A stretch of DNA of 12,733 bases, taken from NCBI GenBank assembly GCA_947377425.1, contig CANCFZ010000049.1, positions 1 to 12,733 of the forward strand, given 5' to 3'. The position numbers were made by a program, and so were the translations under genes. The stretch comes from Flavobacteriaceae bacterium. Lineage in GTDB: Bacteria > Bacteroidota > Bacteroidia > Flavobacteriales > Flavobacteriaceae. The notes under the pieces are model-generated. The model made no database searches and was not told the DNA's origin. It was given only the letters and a program-made list of their open reading frames with translations. Positions 6,427-12,733 of the stretch are shown one piece after another (within the stretch, counting starts at the first letter, position 1; every line of letters begins with the position of its first letter).

Positions 6427-6834
6427 TTAATGATTTACTATAGCATCATATTCTGTATATTGATCGACACCACTTGCATTTGTTCCTGTCCAAAATTTAA
6501 AATGATAGGTTCCTAAAGCTGCCGGTTTGAATTTTAATGGCATAGTGTATGTTGTTTGGCTTGCAGGGCAATTTCCACTATTTTGTTTTAAAGCAATAAT
6601 AGCTACAGTTCTGTTTAGGTTTTCTCTATAGTAATAAAAGTCATAAAAACTATGACAAACTGTTGGTCTAATATAACTTACAGGAATTTCAGTAATACTA
6701 TCTTTTGCATATTGTGTAGGCATAGCGACCTGACTTACTGGTAGTGTTTCAAGGGTTTGTTCAGGTTCTTGATAGTCTGCATTACAAGATACAATCAAAA
6801 AACTAACAGCTAAAATTAAAAAAATAGGTTTCAT
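6427..6834 (-). CDS. Small envelope lipoprotein, first gene of the sigma-factor operon
   Basis: A 135-residue protein with a lipoprotein signal peptide: MKPIF, a hydrophobic core, then the lipobox IVSC with Cys17 as the lipidated residue. Asn-Ala-Asp follow the Cys. After a Pro/Gln-rich spacer, residues from about 48 alternate like a beta sandwich and carry two further cysteines, Cys60 and Cys89, which could form a disulfide. I recognise no named family. Its start lies 65 bases after the recA terminator and its stop ten bases before the sigma gene, so it is first in the sigma/anti-sigma unit. A role as sensor or target of that system is inferred from position only. Confidence 0.85.
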   Translation of the reverse strand: MKPIFLILAVSFLIVSCNADYQEPEQTLETLPVSQVAMPTQYAKDSITEIPVSYIRPTVCHSFYDFYYYRENLNRTVAIIALKQNSGNCPASQTTYTMPLKFKPAALGTYHFKFWTGTNASGVDQYTEYDAIVNH

Positions 6835-6853
6835 TGTAATATGTTTTTTATTG

Positions 6854-6881
6854 TTAGATGTAAAAAGTATGAAAAGGTTGC
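6854..6881 (-). promoter_or_regulatory. Candidate ECF-sigma promoter of the lipoprotein-sigma operon
   Basis: On the minus strand GCAACCT (6881-6875) and ATCTAA (6859-6854) are separated by 15 bases, resembling the ECF pattern of an AAC-containing -35 box and a TCTAA-type -10 box (E. coli sigma-E: GGAACTT / GTCTAA). Transcription would start near 6847, about 13 bases before the lipoprotein ATG. No housekeeping TTTG / TAnnTTTG pair lies in this gap. The pattern is seen; use by the adjacent sigma factor is inferred. Confidence 0.5.
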
Positions 6882-6891
6882 GTGAAAGTAT

Positions 6892-6921
6892 AAAAAAAAA
6901 ATCACGCTCAAGGCGTGATTT
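6892..6921 (-). terminator. Intrinsic terminator of recA
   Basis: On the minus strand a perfect 9-bp stem AAATCACGC / GCGTGATTT with a five-base loop leads into ten consecutive T. It begins six bases after the recA stop codon and separates recA from the lipoprotein-sigma operon. Confidence 0.92.
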
Positions 6922-6926
6922 AATTT

Positions 6927-7931
6927 TTATGCGTTATTTTCTTTAATTCGTGCTTTAATTTTAACTTCAAGTTCATCTGCTAATTCTGGGTTGTCTTTTA
7001 TTAACGACTTAACAGCATCGCGACCTTGTCCTAATTTGGTTTCACCATAACTAAACCATGAACCAGCTTTTTTAACAATTTCAAATTCAACTGCTAAATC
7101 TAAAATTTCACCTGTTTTAGAAACTCCTTCGCCATACATAATGTCGAATTCAGCTATTTTAAATGGTGGTGCAACTTTGTTTTTAACCACTTTTACTTTA
7201 GTTCGGTTTCCAATTACGTTTTCACCATCTTTAATTTGTGATGAACGACGAATATCTAAACGTATCGAAGCATAAAATTTCAAGGCATTTCCTCCTGTAG
7301 TAGTTTCAGGATTTCCAAACATAACTCCAATTTTCTCTCTCAATTGATTGATAAAGAAAACAGTACAATTTGTTTTACTGATAGTACCTGTTAATTTTCT
7401 CAATGCTTGTGACATTAAACGAGCGTGTAATCCCATTTTAGAATCACCCATTTCTCCTTCAATTTCGCTTTTTGGAGTCAAAGCAGCAACCGAGTCAATT
7501 ACTACAATATCAATTGCTCCCGAACGAATTAGATTTTCTGCAATTTCTAATGCTTGTTCTCCATTATCGGGTTGTGAAATGATTAAGTTTTCAATATCAA
7601 CACCTAATTTTTCTGCATAATTTCTATCAAAAGCATGTTCCGCATCAATAAATGCTGCAATTCCACCTGCTTTTTGAGCTTCTGCAATGGCATGAAGTGT
7701 TAAAGTAGTTTTACCTGAAGATTCTGGACCATATATTTCTATAATTCTTCCTTTTGGATATCCGTTAACTCCTAATGCTAAATCTAAACCTAACGATCCA
7801 GAAGAAATAGTTTCTACTTCTTCAACGGCTTTATCACCCATTTTCATTACGGTTCCTTTTCCGTAGGTTTTGTCTAACTTGTCAAGCGTAAGCTGTAACG
7901 CTTTTAATTTTGCTTCTTTTTCTGAACTCAT
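6927..7931 (-). CDS. recA: Recombinase RecA
   Basis: ATP-dependent strand-exchange protein of homologous recombination and DNA-damage repair. The 334 residues cover the complete core; E. coli RecA is longer mainly in its acidic C-terminal tail. The Walker A motif GPESSGKTT is at residues 68-76, the Walker B strand VVIDSVAALTP and the L1 loop region (EIEGEMGDSKMGLHAR) follow, and the L2 region (GVMFGNPETTTGGNALKFYAS) is intact. The start MSSEKEAKLKALQLTLDKL fits the family's N-terminal polymerisation helix. It appears to be a single-gene unit with its own terminator, divergent from the PlsC-desaturase operon. I saw no palindromic LexA box of the E. coli type upstream. Confidence 0.99.
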   Translation of the reverse strand: MSSEKEAKLKALQLTLDKLDKTYGKGTVMKMGDKAVEEVETISSGSLGLDLALGVNGYPKGRIIEIYGPESSGKTTLTLHAIAEAQKAGGIAAFIDAEHAFDRNYAEKLGVDIENLIISQPDNGEQALEIAENLIRSGAIDIVVIDSVAALTPKSEIEGEMGDSKMGLHARLMSQALRKLTGTISKTNCTVFFINQLREKIGVMFGNPETTTGGNALKFYASIRLDIRRSSQIKDGENVIGNRTKVKVVKNKVAPPFKIAEFDIMYGEGVSKTGEILDLAVEFEIVKKAGSWFSYGETKLGQGRDAVKSLIKDNPELADELEVKIKARIKENNA

Positions 7932-7981
7932 TTTTCTATATTTTTGGCATTTAATTTGTAAAAATAAATAAAATTTTAATG

Positions 7982-8014
7982 TAAAAGTAGATTATCAAAA
8001 TGAGTTTTAAACAA
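7982..8014 (-). promoter_or_regulatory. Candidate recA promoter
   Basis: On the minus strand TTG (8014-8012) is followed after 22 bases by TACTTTTA (7989-7982), one mismatch from TAnnTTTG. Spacing is within the Bacteroidota range. The predicted start near 7976 leaves a leader of about 45 bases before the recA ATG. Confidence 0.35.
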
Positions 8015-8035
8015 TTCCATCCAAAATATATTTCT

Positions 8036-8043
8036 TACTTTAG
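8036..8043 (+). promoter_or_regulatory. Candidate -7 element of the plsC-desaturase operon
   Basis: TACTTTAG differs from TAnnTTTG by one base and lies 20 bases before the ATG at 8064, giving a predicted leader of roughly 14 bases. No clear -33 TTG is present at the expected distance, so the call rests on one box and its position. Confidence 0.3.
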
Positions 8044-8063
8044 CCAACAATTTTTTAACAGTC

Positions 8064-8798
8064 ATGGAAAAGCTGATATCCTATCCTATTTCTATCATTT
8101 ATTATCTTTGTTTCGGGTTGTGTTTGGTGATTTTTCATCCAATTCAATGGATATGTTTTAATGTGTTTGGTTATCAAGCGCACAAAAAAAGTGTAGATTA
8201 TTTAAATTTCTTTTTAACAAAATGCACTAATCTTTTAGGAACAACTTATACGTTTAAAAATAAGAATTTAATTCCTGAAAATGTGCCTGTTATTTTTGTA
8301 GCAAATCACCAAAGTTTGTATGATATTGTTGGAATAATTTGGTATTTGAGAAAACATCACGCCAAGTTTGTAAGCAAGAAAGAACTCGGAAAAGGAATTC
8401 CAAGTGTTTCTTATAATTTACGTCACGGCGGTTCAATTTTGATAGATAGAAAAGACCCAAAACAAGCAATTCCATTAATAAAAGGATTGTCAGAATATAT
8501 TGAGAAGCACAATCGTACAGCAGTAATTTTTCCGGAAGGAACTCGAAGTAAAGATGGAAAACCAAAAGAATTCGCACAAAGCGGATTAAAAATTCTGTGT
8601 AAATATGCGCCTTCTGCTTATGTTGTCCCAATTTCAATAAATAATTCATGGAAAATGGTTAAATTTGGAGCCTTTCCGATGGGATTAGGAAATAAATTAG
8701 AATTCATAATACACGAACCAATTGCTGTAAAAGATTTTTCATTTAATGAATTAATGGAAAAAACTGAAAAAGCTATTGTTCAATCACTAAAATATTAA
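8064..8798 (+). CDS. plsC: 1-acyl-sn-glycerol-3-phosphate acyltransferase
   Basis: Second acyltransferase of phospholipid synthesis, acylating lysophosphatidic acid at position 2 to give phosphatidic acid at the inner membrane. The 244-residue protein has an N-terminal hydrophobic segment (about residues 8-32) and all four family blocks in standard form: NHQSLYD with catalytic His82 and Asp87, SILIDRK with Arg129, FPEGTRS at 156-162, and VVPI at 187-190. The canonical third block makes it the better candidate for the housekeeping PlsC than the copy at 2107-2844. Two bases separate it from the acyl-ACP desaturase gene, so both are almost certainly on one mRNA and may coordinate which acyl chains enter membrane lipids. 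Confidence 0.95.
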   Translation: MEKLISYPISIIYYLCFGLCLVIFHPIQWICFNVFGYQAHKKSVDYLNFFLTKCTNLLGTTYTFKNKNLIPENVPVIFVANHQSLYDIVGIIWYLRKHHAKFVSKKELGKGIPSVSYNLRHGGSILIDRKDPKQAIPLIKGLSEYIEKHNRTAVIFPEGTRSKDGKPKEFAQSGLKILCKYAPSAYVVPISINNSWKMVKFGAFPMGLGNKLEFIIHEPIAVKDFSFNELMEKTEKAIVQSLKY

Positions 8799-8800
8799 AT

Positions 8801-9790
8801 ATGTCTATAAAAAATGTACGTCTAGAAGTAATGCAATTTTTAGATTCCAAAGTCGATGAATTTGTCGATAAATTTTTAATTCCAATTGAAACTATTTGGC
8901 AACCATCCGATTTTTTGCCAGATGCACAAAGTGATACTTTCTTTGAAGATGTTAAAGAAATTCAAGAAATTGCTAAGGATTTACCTTATGATTTTTGGGT
9001 AGCGATGGTTGGCGATACTATTACAGAAGAAGCACTTCCTACCTACGAATCATGGTTAATGGACGTAGAAGGAATTGACAATGTAGAACGAAACGGTTGG
9101 TCAAGATGGATTCGTCAATGGACAAGTGAAGAAAACCGTCACGGCGATTTATTGAATAAATATTTATACCTATCGGGAAGAGTAAACATGCGTGAAGTTG
9201 AAATTACTACACAGCATTTAATAGCCGATGGATTTGATATTGGAACAGGTCGCGATCCATACAAAAACTTTGTTTATACTAGTTTTCAAGAATTAGCAAC
9301 CTATGTTTCGCACAACAGAGTTTCTCAAATTGCCAAAGATTATGGTGATAAAAAATTAGCCAAAGTTTGTAAATTAATTGCAGGCGATGAAATGCGTCAT
9401 CATCATGCTTATTGTGAATTTGTAGATCAAATTTTTAAAGTAGATCCATCCGAAATGATGTTGGCTTTTCAATACATGATGAAGCAAAAAATTATAATGC
9501 CAGCTGGTTTCTTAAGAGAATCTGGAGAAAAAATCGGAACAGCTTTTGAGCAATTTTCTAATTCTGCTCAAAAATTAGGTGTTTATACCGCCAATGATTA
9601 TGTAGAAATCATGCAAAAATTAATCGAAAAATGGCAGATTGATAAAATAGGAAACCTAACAGATGAAGCTGAAAAAGCAAGAGATTATCTAATGAAATTA
9701 CCAGGTAGAATGGCTAAAGTTTCAGAAAGATTGGTTTTACCGGAAGAGAATTATATTTTTAAATGGGTACAACCTGCTTTAGTTAGATAA
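8801..9790 (+). CDS. Soluble acyl-ACP desaturase (plant stearoyl-ACP desaturase-like)
   Basis: Diiron enzyme that puts a cis double bond into a saturated acyl chain carried on acyl carrier protein, using O2 and electrons from a ferredoxin-type donor. All six diiron ligands known from the castor enzyme are recognisable: Glu76 (TEEALPTY), Glu111 and His114 (EENRH), Glu164 (TSFQELAT), Glu197 and His200 (DEMRH). The Thr equivalent to castor Thr199 is kept at residue 167. Long stretches, including HGDLLNKYLYLSGRV, are nearly the same as in plant plastid enzymes, but no transit peptide precedes them. Length (329 residues) suits a mature desaturase. The position of the double bond cannot be read from sequence. 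It lies two bases after plsC and is followed by a strong terminator. Confidence 0.95.
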   Translation: MSIKNVRLEVMQFLDSKVDEFVDKFLIPIETIWQPSDFLPDAQSDTFFEDVKEIQEIAKDLPYDFWVAMVGDTITEEALPTYESWLMDVEGIDNVERNGWSRWIRQWTSEENRHGDLLNKYLYLSGRVNMREVEITTQHLIADGFDIGTGRDPYKNFVYTSFQELATYVSHNRVSQIAKDYGDKKLAKVCKLIAGDEMRHHHAYCEFVDQIFKVDPSEMMLAFQYMMKQKIIMPAGFLRESGEKIGTAFEQFSNSAQKLGVYTANDYVEIMQKLIEKWQIDKIGNLTDEAEKARDYLMKLPGRMAKVSERLVLPEENYIFKWVQPALVR

Positions 9791-9820
9791 GGAAAATAGA
9801 AAATAGAGAAAAGAATATAT

Positions 9821-9862
9821 ATGTTGATTTTTGAAGTTAATCCTCAAAAATCAACATTTTTT
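9821..9862 (+). terminator. Intrinsic terminator of the plsC-desaturase operon
   Basis: A perfect 14-bp stem (9821-9834 with 9844-9857, beginning ATGTTGATTTTTGA) has a nine-base loop and is followed by a run of T to 9862. It lies 30 bases after the desaturase stop. The stem is AT-rich, but its length should make it effective, and the A-rich flank is limited, so it acts mainly on the plus strand. Confidence 0.88.
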
Positions 9863-9891
9863 AATTCATAAAATTTCGATAAAAATAACAA

Positions 9892-10539
9892 ATGAATAAT
9901 TTAATAGACAACACCATTCTTTTTGTAAAAGATAAATTAAAAGGTGCTGAAGCTGGTCATGACTGGTTTCACATGCAACGCGTTTATAAAAACGCGATGT
10001 TAATTGCCAATTCAGAACAATGTGATTTAAAAGTAGTAAAACTTGGAGCATTACTTCACGATATTGCAGACAGTAAGTTTAACGATGGCGACGAAACGAT
10101 TGGTCCAAGAGTAGCTCGTGAGTTTTTGGAATCGCAAAATGCAACTGAAGAAATTATTGTTCATGTTGTAAATATCATTGAGAACATTTCTTTCAAAGGC
10201 GGAAATTTTGAAAAGAAATTCAATTCTATTGAACTACAAATAGTTCAGGATGCCGATAGATTAGATGCTATTGGAGCCATTGGAATTGCAAGAACATTCA
10301 ATTATGGCGGATTCAAAAACAGACAATTATATAATCCTGAAATTGCTCCCAAACTTAATATGAGCAAAGAAGAATATAAAAATAGTGACGCACCAACTTT
10401 GAATCATTTTTACGAAAAACTTCTTTTGCTAAAAGATAAAATGAATACCAAAACAGGTATAAAAATTGCGCAAGAAAGACACAAATTTATGGAATTATTC
10501 TTATCGCAATTTTATGCCGAATGGGATGGTGAAGTGTAG
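9892..10539 (+). CDS. HD-domain phosphohydrolase
   Basis: Metal-dependent hydrolase of the HD superfamily, cytoplasmic, 215 residues. The expected metal ligands are visible: His27 (HDWFHMQRV), His56-Asp57 (LLHDIAD) and Asp120 (QDADRLDAIG). The pattern HDWxH, LLHDIAD, QDADRLDAIGAIGIAR belongs to the small YedJ/YpgQ-like group; members of that group are reported as nucleotide pyrophosphohydrolases, so a nucleotide-cleaning role is plausible but the substrate is unproven here. A terminator separates it from the desaturase operon, so it is probably transcribed alone. It converges on the enoyl-CoA hydratase gene with 37 bases between. Confidence 0.9.
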   Translation: MNNLIDNTILFVKDKLKGAEAGHDWFHMQRVYKNAMLIANSEQCDLKVVKLGALLHDIADSKFNDGDETIGPRVAREFLESQNATEEIIVHVVNIIENISFKGGNFEKKFNSIELQIVQDADRLDAIGAIGIARTFNYGGFKNRQLYNPEIAPKLNMSKEEYKNSDAPTLNHFYEKLLLLKDKMNTKTGIKIAQERHKFMELFLSQFYAEWDGEV

Positions 10540-10576
10540 TAATAAGTGTTCGGTTGGCAGTCATTGCGACTGAAAA

Positions 10577-11359
10577 CTAATTTCCTTTAAAATCAGTTTT
10601 TCTTTTTTCTAAAAATGCGGTGGTTCCTTCTTTAAAATCTTCAGTTCCGAAGCATTTTCCGAAATTTCTAATTTCTGTTTGATAACCATCAACGCCGTCT
10701 TTGAAGTTAGCATTTATAGCTTTAATTGCTTTTGAAATAGCAACTGGAGAATTTTTCATAATGCGTTGTGCTATTGATTTTGTAAAATCTAAAAGCTCCG
10801 CTTGTGGCACAACATGATTAACTAATCCTGCTCTGTAGGCATCGTCTGCTGTTACCATTCCAGCGGTCATTATCATTTCCATAGCACGCCCTTTTCCAAT
10901 AAGTTGAGGCAAACGTTGCGTTCCGCCATAACCAGGAATTACTCCTAGTGAAACTTCTGGCAAACCCATTTTGGCGTTATCAGAGGCAATTCTAAAATGA
11001 CATGCCATTGCTAATTCCAATCCGCCGCCAAGAGCAAATCCGTTAACGGCTGCAATAACTGGAGTTTTTAAGTTTTCAACAAAATCAAACAATAGTTCTT
11101 GTCCTTGTTGAGCTAATTGTGCACCTTCTTCAATAGAAAAATTGGCAAATTCAGAGATATCTGCTCCGGCTACAAATGCTTTTTCACCTTCACCAGTAAC
11201 TATAATTACACGGATTTCAGAATTGTTATCTAAACTTTCTAAACCGTCGTGTAATTCTTTAATAGTAGCTACATTTAAAGCATTTAATTTTGATGGACGA
11301 TTGATTGTAATTTGCCCAATTCCGTTTTCAGAAGTAATGATTATGTTTTCGAAGTTCAT
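10577..11359 (-). CDS. Enoyl-CoA hydratase/isomerase (crotonase family)
   Basis: Adds water to trans-2-enoyl-CoA to give 3-hydroxyacyl-CoA, as in fatty-acid or amino-acid breakdown. At 260 residues it is a standard single-domain crotonase. The oxyanion-hole segments are present (AFVAGADISEF around residue 66 and ALGGGLELAM with Gly112), and both catalytic glutamates of classical hydratases are kept: Glu115 (GGGLELA) and Glu135 (GLPEVSLG). The family signature ends IPGYGGTQRL. Keeping both Glu residues favours true hydratase activity over isomerase-only relatives. Chain-length preference cannot be judged. It begins nine bases after the histidine kinase gene and is likely co-transcribed with it. 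Confidence 0.95.
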   Translation of the reverse strand: MNFENIIITSENGIGQITINRPSKLNALNVATIKELHDGLESLDNNSEIRVIIVTGEGEKAFVAGADISEFANFSIEEGAQLAQQGQELLFDFVENLKTPVIAAVNGFALGGGLELAMACHFRIASDNAKMGLPEVSLGVIPGYGGTQRLPQLIGKGRAMEMIMTAGMVTADDAYRAGLVNHVVPQAELLDFTKSIAQRIMKNSPVAISKAIKAINANFKDGVDGYQTEIRNFGKCFGTEDFKEGTTAFLEKRKTDFKGN

Positions 11360-11368
11360 TTTATTTTT

Positions 11369-12733
11369 TTAAATTATTGGAAGTGAAACTATGAAAGTTG
11401 TTCCTTTTCCGTATTCGGTTTCAAATGTAATAGTTCCTTTGTAATTTTCTATAATATTTTTGATAATTCCTAAGCCAAGTCCCATTCCACTGGTTTTTGT
11501 GGTGAATTTTGGCTCAAAAATATGTTCTATATTTTCCATTTCAATTCCAATACCGTTGTCTTTCACAGAAATTTTTACGGCATTATCTATTCGTTTTACA
11601 GCTACAACAATCGATTTGAGTTCTTGTTCTTCTGGAATTGCCTGAATTGCATTTTTTACTAAATTGGTAATAATTCTTATCAGTTGAGTTCTATCCATAA
11701 TGGTAATAATCTCTTCTTCATCACTTTCAAAATGAATATATTCTTCGTTGAAAATATCTAATGAAAATTCTACAACTTCAACAACATTTAGTGTTTCATT
11801 TTGTTGTGCTGGCATTGAAGCGAAGTTAGAAAATGCTGATGCAACCGAACTCATAGTGTCAATTTGCTGAATTAATGTTTTGGTATAATCGTTCAGCTTT
11901 TGTTTCAAATCTGGATCTTCTGGGTCAAATTTTCTTTGAAAACTTTGAACCGTCAATCTCATTGGTGTTAATGGATTTTTAATTTCGTGAGCAACTTGTT
12001 TCGCCATTTCGCGCCAAGCTTGTTCCCGTTCTGATTGTGCCAACATTGTTGCGCTTTCTTCTAGTTTATCAACCATTGCATTGTAAGCTTTTATCAACGA
12101 ATTAATTTCGCGGCTGTTGGCTTCAATTACGATTTTTTCGTTTTTTTGATCCAAACTCGTTTCATTGATTTTATCGGAAATGGTTTTCAATGATTTGGTA
12201 ATATAACTCGATAAGAAATAAGCCAAAGCAAAAGCAACTATCAACATGAAAAAGTAAACTTGGCTCAATCTAACCAAGAAATCTTGAATCTCATCTTGAT
12301 AAAAACTATCGTCTTCAACATAAGGTAAATTTAATATTCCGAGCGGTTTAAACTTATCATCTTTAATTTCACTATAAGAAGAACGGTTTTTTACACCATC
12401 AATGTTTTTGATGTCTATGTAACGTTTTTCAATAGAAGACTGTACCAATTTGATGATGTATTTCGGAATAGGAGGCGAAATATTATCAACAGAAAAAGAT
12501 GCTTTTGACGATTTTAGAAGTTTTCCGTCAAGCGAATAAATGTTTATTTCAACATTATGAATATCTGATAATTCATGAATTTTATCTTTAAAAATATAAG
12601 GTAAATTTCTTTGAGTTAAAGGATAAGTAGAATTGGAAAGCACATAATTAATGTGTTCTTTTACGGCATCTTCTTTTCTATCTAAACGTTCTTGATAGTA
12701 TTTTTTAGCTTCGTTTTGAAACTGAATAACCGA
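11369..12733 (-). CDS. NtrY-like sensor histidine kinase (5' partial)
   Basis: Membrane sensor kinase that autophosphorylates on His and passes phosphate to a response regulator. The frame is open to the window edge, giving 454 residues without a start; the GTG at 12643 is internal and not a believable start. Order of parts in the visible fragment: a probable periplasmic sensing region (about 1-155), a membrane helix (about 159-178), a HAMP-type linker, the phospho-acceptor box AHEIKNPLTPMRL with His249, then the ATPase boxes (NLVKNAIQAIP, DNGIGI, FEPKFTTK, GMGLGLGI). The EIKNPLTPMRLTVQSFQRKF form is typical of NtrY-like kinases. No receiver domain is fused, and no response regulator gene is in the window. 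Enoyl-CoA hydratase follows nine bases downstream. Confidence 0.95.
   Translation of the reverse strand, partial: SVIQFQNEAKKYYQERLDRKEDAVKEHINYVLSNSTYPLTQRNLPYIFKDKIHELSDIHNVEINIYSLDGKLLKSSKASFSVDNISPPIPKYIIKLVQSSIEKRYIDIKNIDGVKNRSSYSEIKDDKFKPLGILNLPYVEDDSFYQDEIQDFLVRLSQVYFFMLIVAFALAYFLSSYITKSLKTISDKINETSLDQKNEKIVIEANSREINSLIKAYNAMVDKLEESATMLAQSEREQAWREMAKQVAHEIKNPLTPMRLTVQSFQRKFDPEDPDLKQKLNDYTKTLIQQIDTMSSVASAFSNFASMPAQQNETLNVVEVVEFSLDIFNEEYIHFESDEEEIITIMDRTQLIRIITNLVKNAIQAIPEEQELKSIVVAVKRIDNAVKISVKDNGIGIEMENIEHIFEPKFTTKTSGMGLGLGIIKNIIENYKGTITFETEYGKGTTFIVSLPII

Noticed and set aside
7932..8063. LexA-type operator upstream of recA
   Set aside because: No convincing long palindrome of the known LexA types was seen in the recA-plsC gap.
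8290..8649. Minus-strand open frame across plsC
   Set aside because: It lies antisense to the catalytic core of plsC, whose motifs are intact in the plus frame.
10558..10572. CAGTC-ATTGC-GACTG hairpin between the HD and enoyl-CoA hydratase genes as a terminator
   Set aside because: The stem is only 5 bp and no T run follows on either strand. It may be a piece of a dispersed repeat, but one copy cannot show that.
12641..12643. GTG as the start of the histidine kinase
   Set aside because: The frame stays open with sensible charged sequence to the window edge, so the gene is cut by the edge.

Overview
The window is AT-rich chromosomal DNA that looks like a Flavobacterium-type member of the Bacteroidota. 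The evidence is the AT-rich codon use, the lack of clear Shine-Dalgarno sequences, Bacteroidota-type promoter elements (TTTG / TAnnTTTG), a PlsC acyltransferase next to an acyl-ACP desaturase, and an ECF sigma factor paired with an anti-sigma-like protein that ends in a beta-barrel-like domain. The genus is inferred from gene style; nothing in the window proves it. Both edges cut genes: the protein at the left edge lacks its N-terminus, and so does the histidine kinase at the right edge.

Layout. Positions 1-564 hold the end of an unrecognised protein with one C-terminal membrane segment. It runs tail to tail into trpS (tryptophanyl-tRNA synthetase) and a small membrane protein coupled to trpS, both on the minus strand. 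Divergent from trpS is a first PlsC-family acyltransferase (2107-2844). Positions 2890-4180 look like an accessory patch. It has a ParD/ParE-type toxin-antitoxin pair with a well-formed promoter and a palindrome inside it, then an unrecognised two-helix membrane protein that appears to start with TTG, then about 200 bp of noncoding DNA with a short direct repeat.

Positions 4186-6881 form what reads as one complete minus-strand transcription unit: a candidate ECF-type promoter, a small lipoprotein, an ECF sigma factor, an inner-membrane-anchored protein with a long periplasmic linker and a C-terminal barrel-like domain, and a strong intrinsic terminator. I infer an envelope-signalling operon that controls its own expression. 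recA lies just upstream and ends in its own terminator.

Divergent from recA is a lipid operon: a second PlsC-type acyltransferase followed 2 bp later by a plant-like soluble acyl-ACP desaturase, closed by a 14-bp-stem terminator. Next come an HD-domain phosphohydrolase on the plus strand and, convergent with it, an enoyl-CoA hydratase preceded by an NtrY-like sensor histidine kinase. No rRNA, tRNA, CRISPR array, insertion sequence or prophage gene was seen. The most interesting parts are the sigma/anti-sigma-barrel/lipoprotein unit with its promoter, and the toxin-antitoxin control region.
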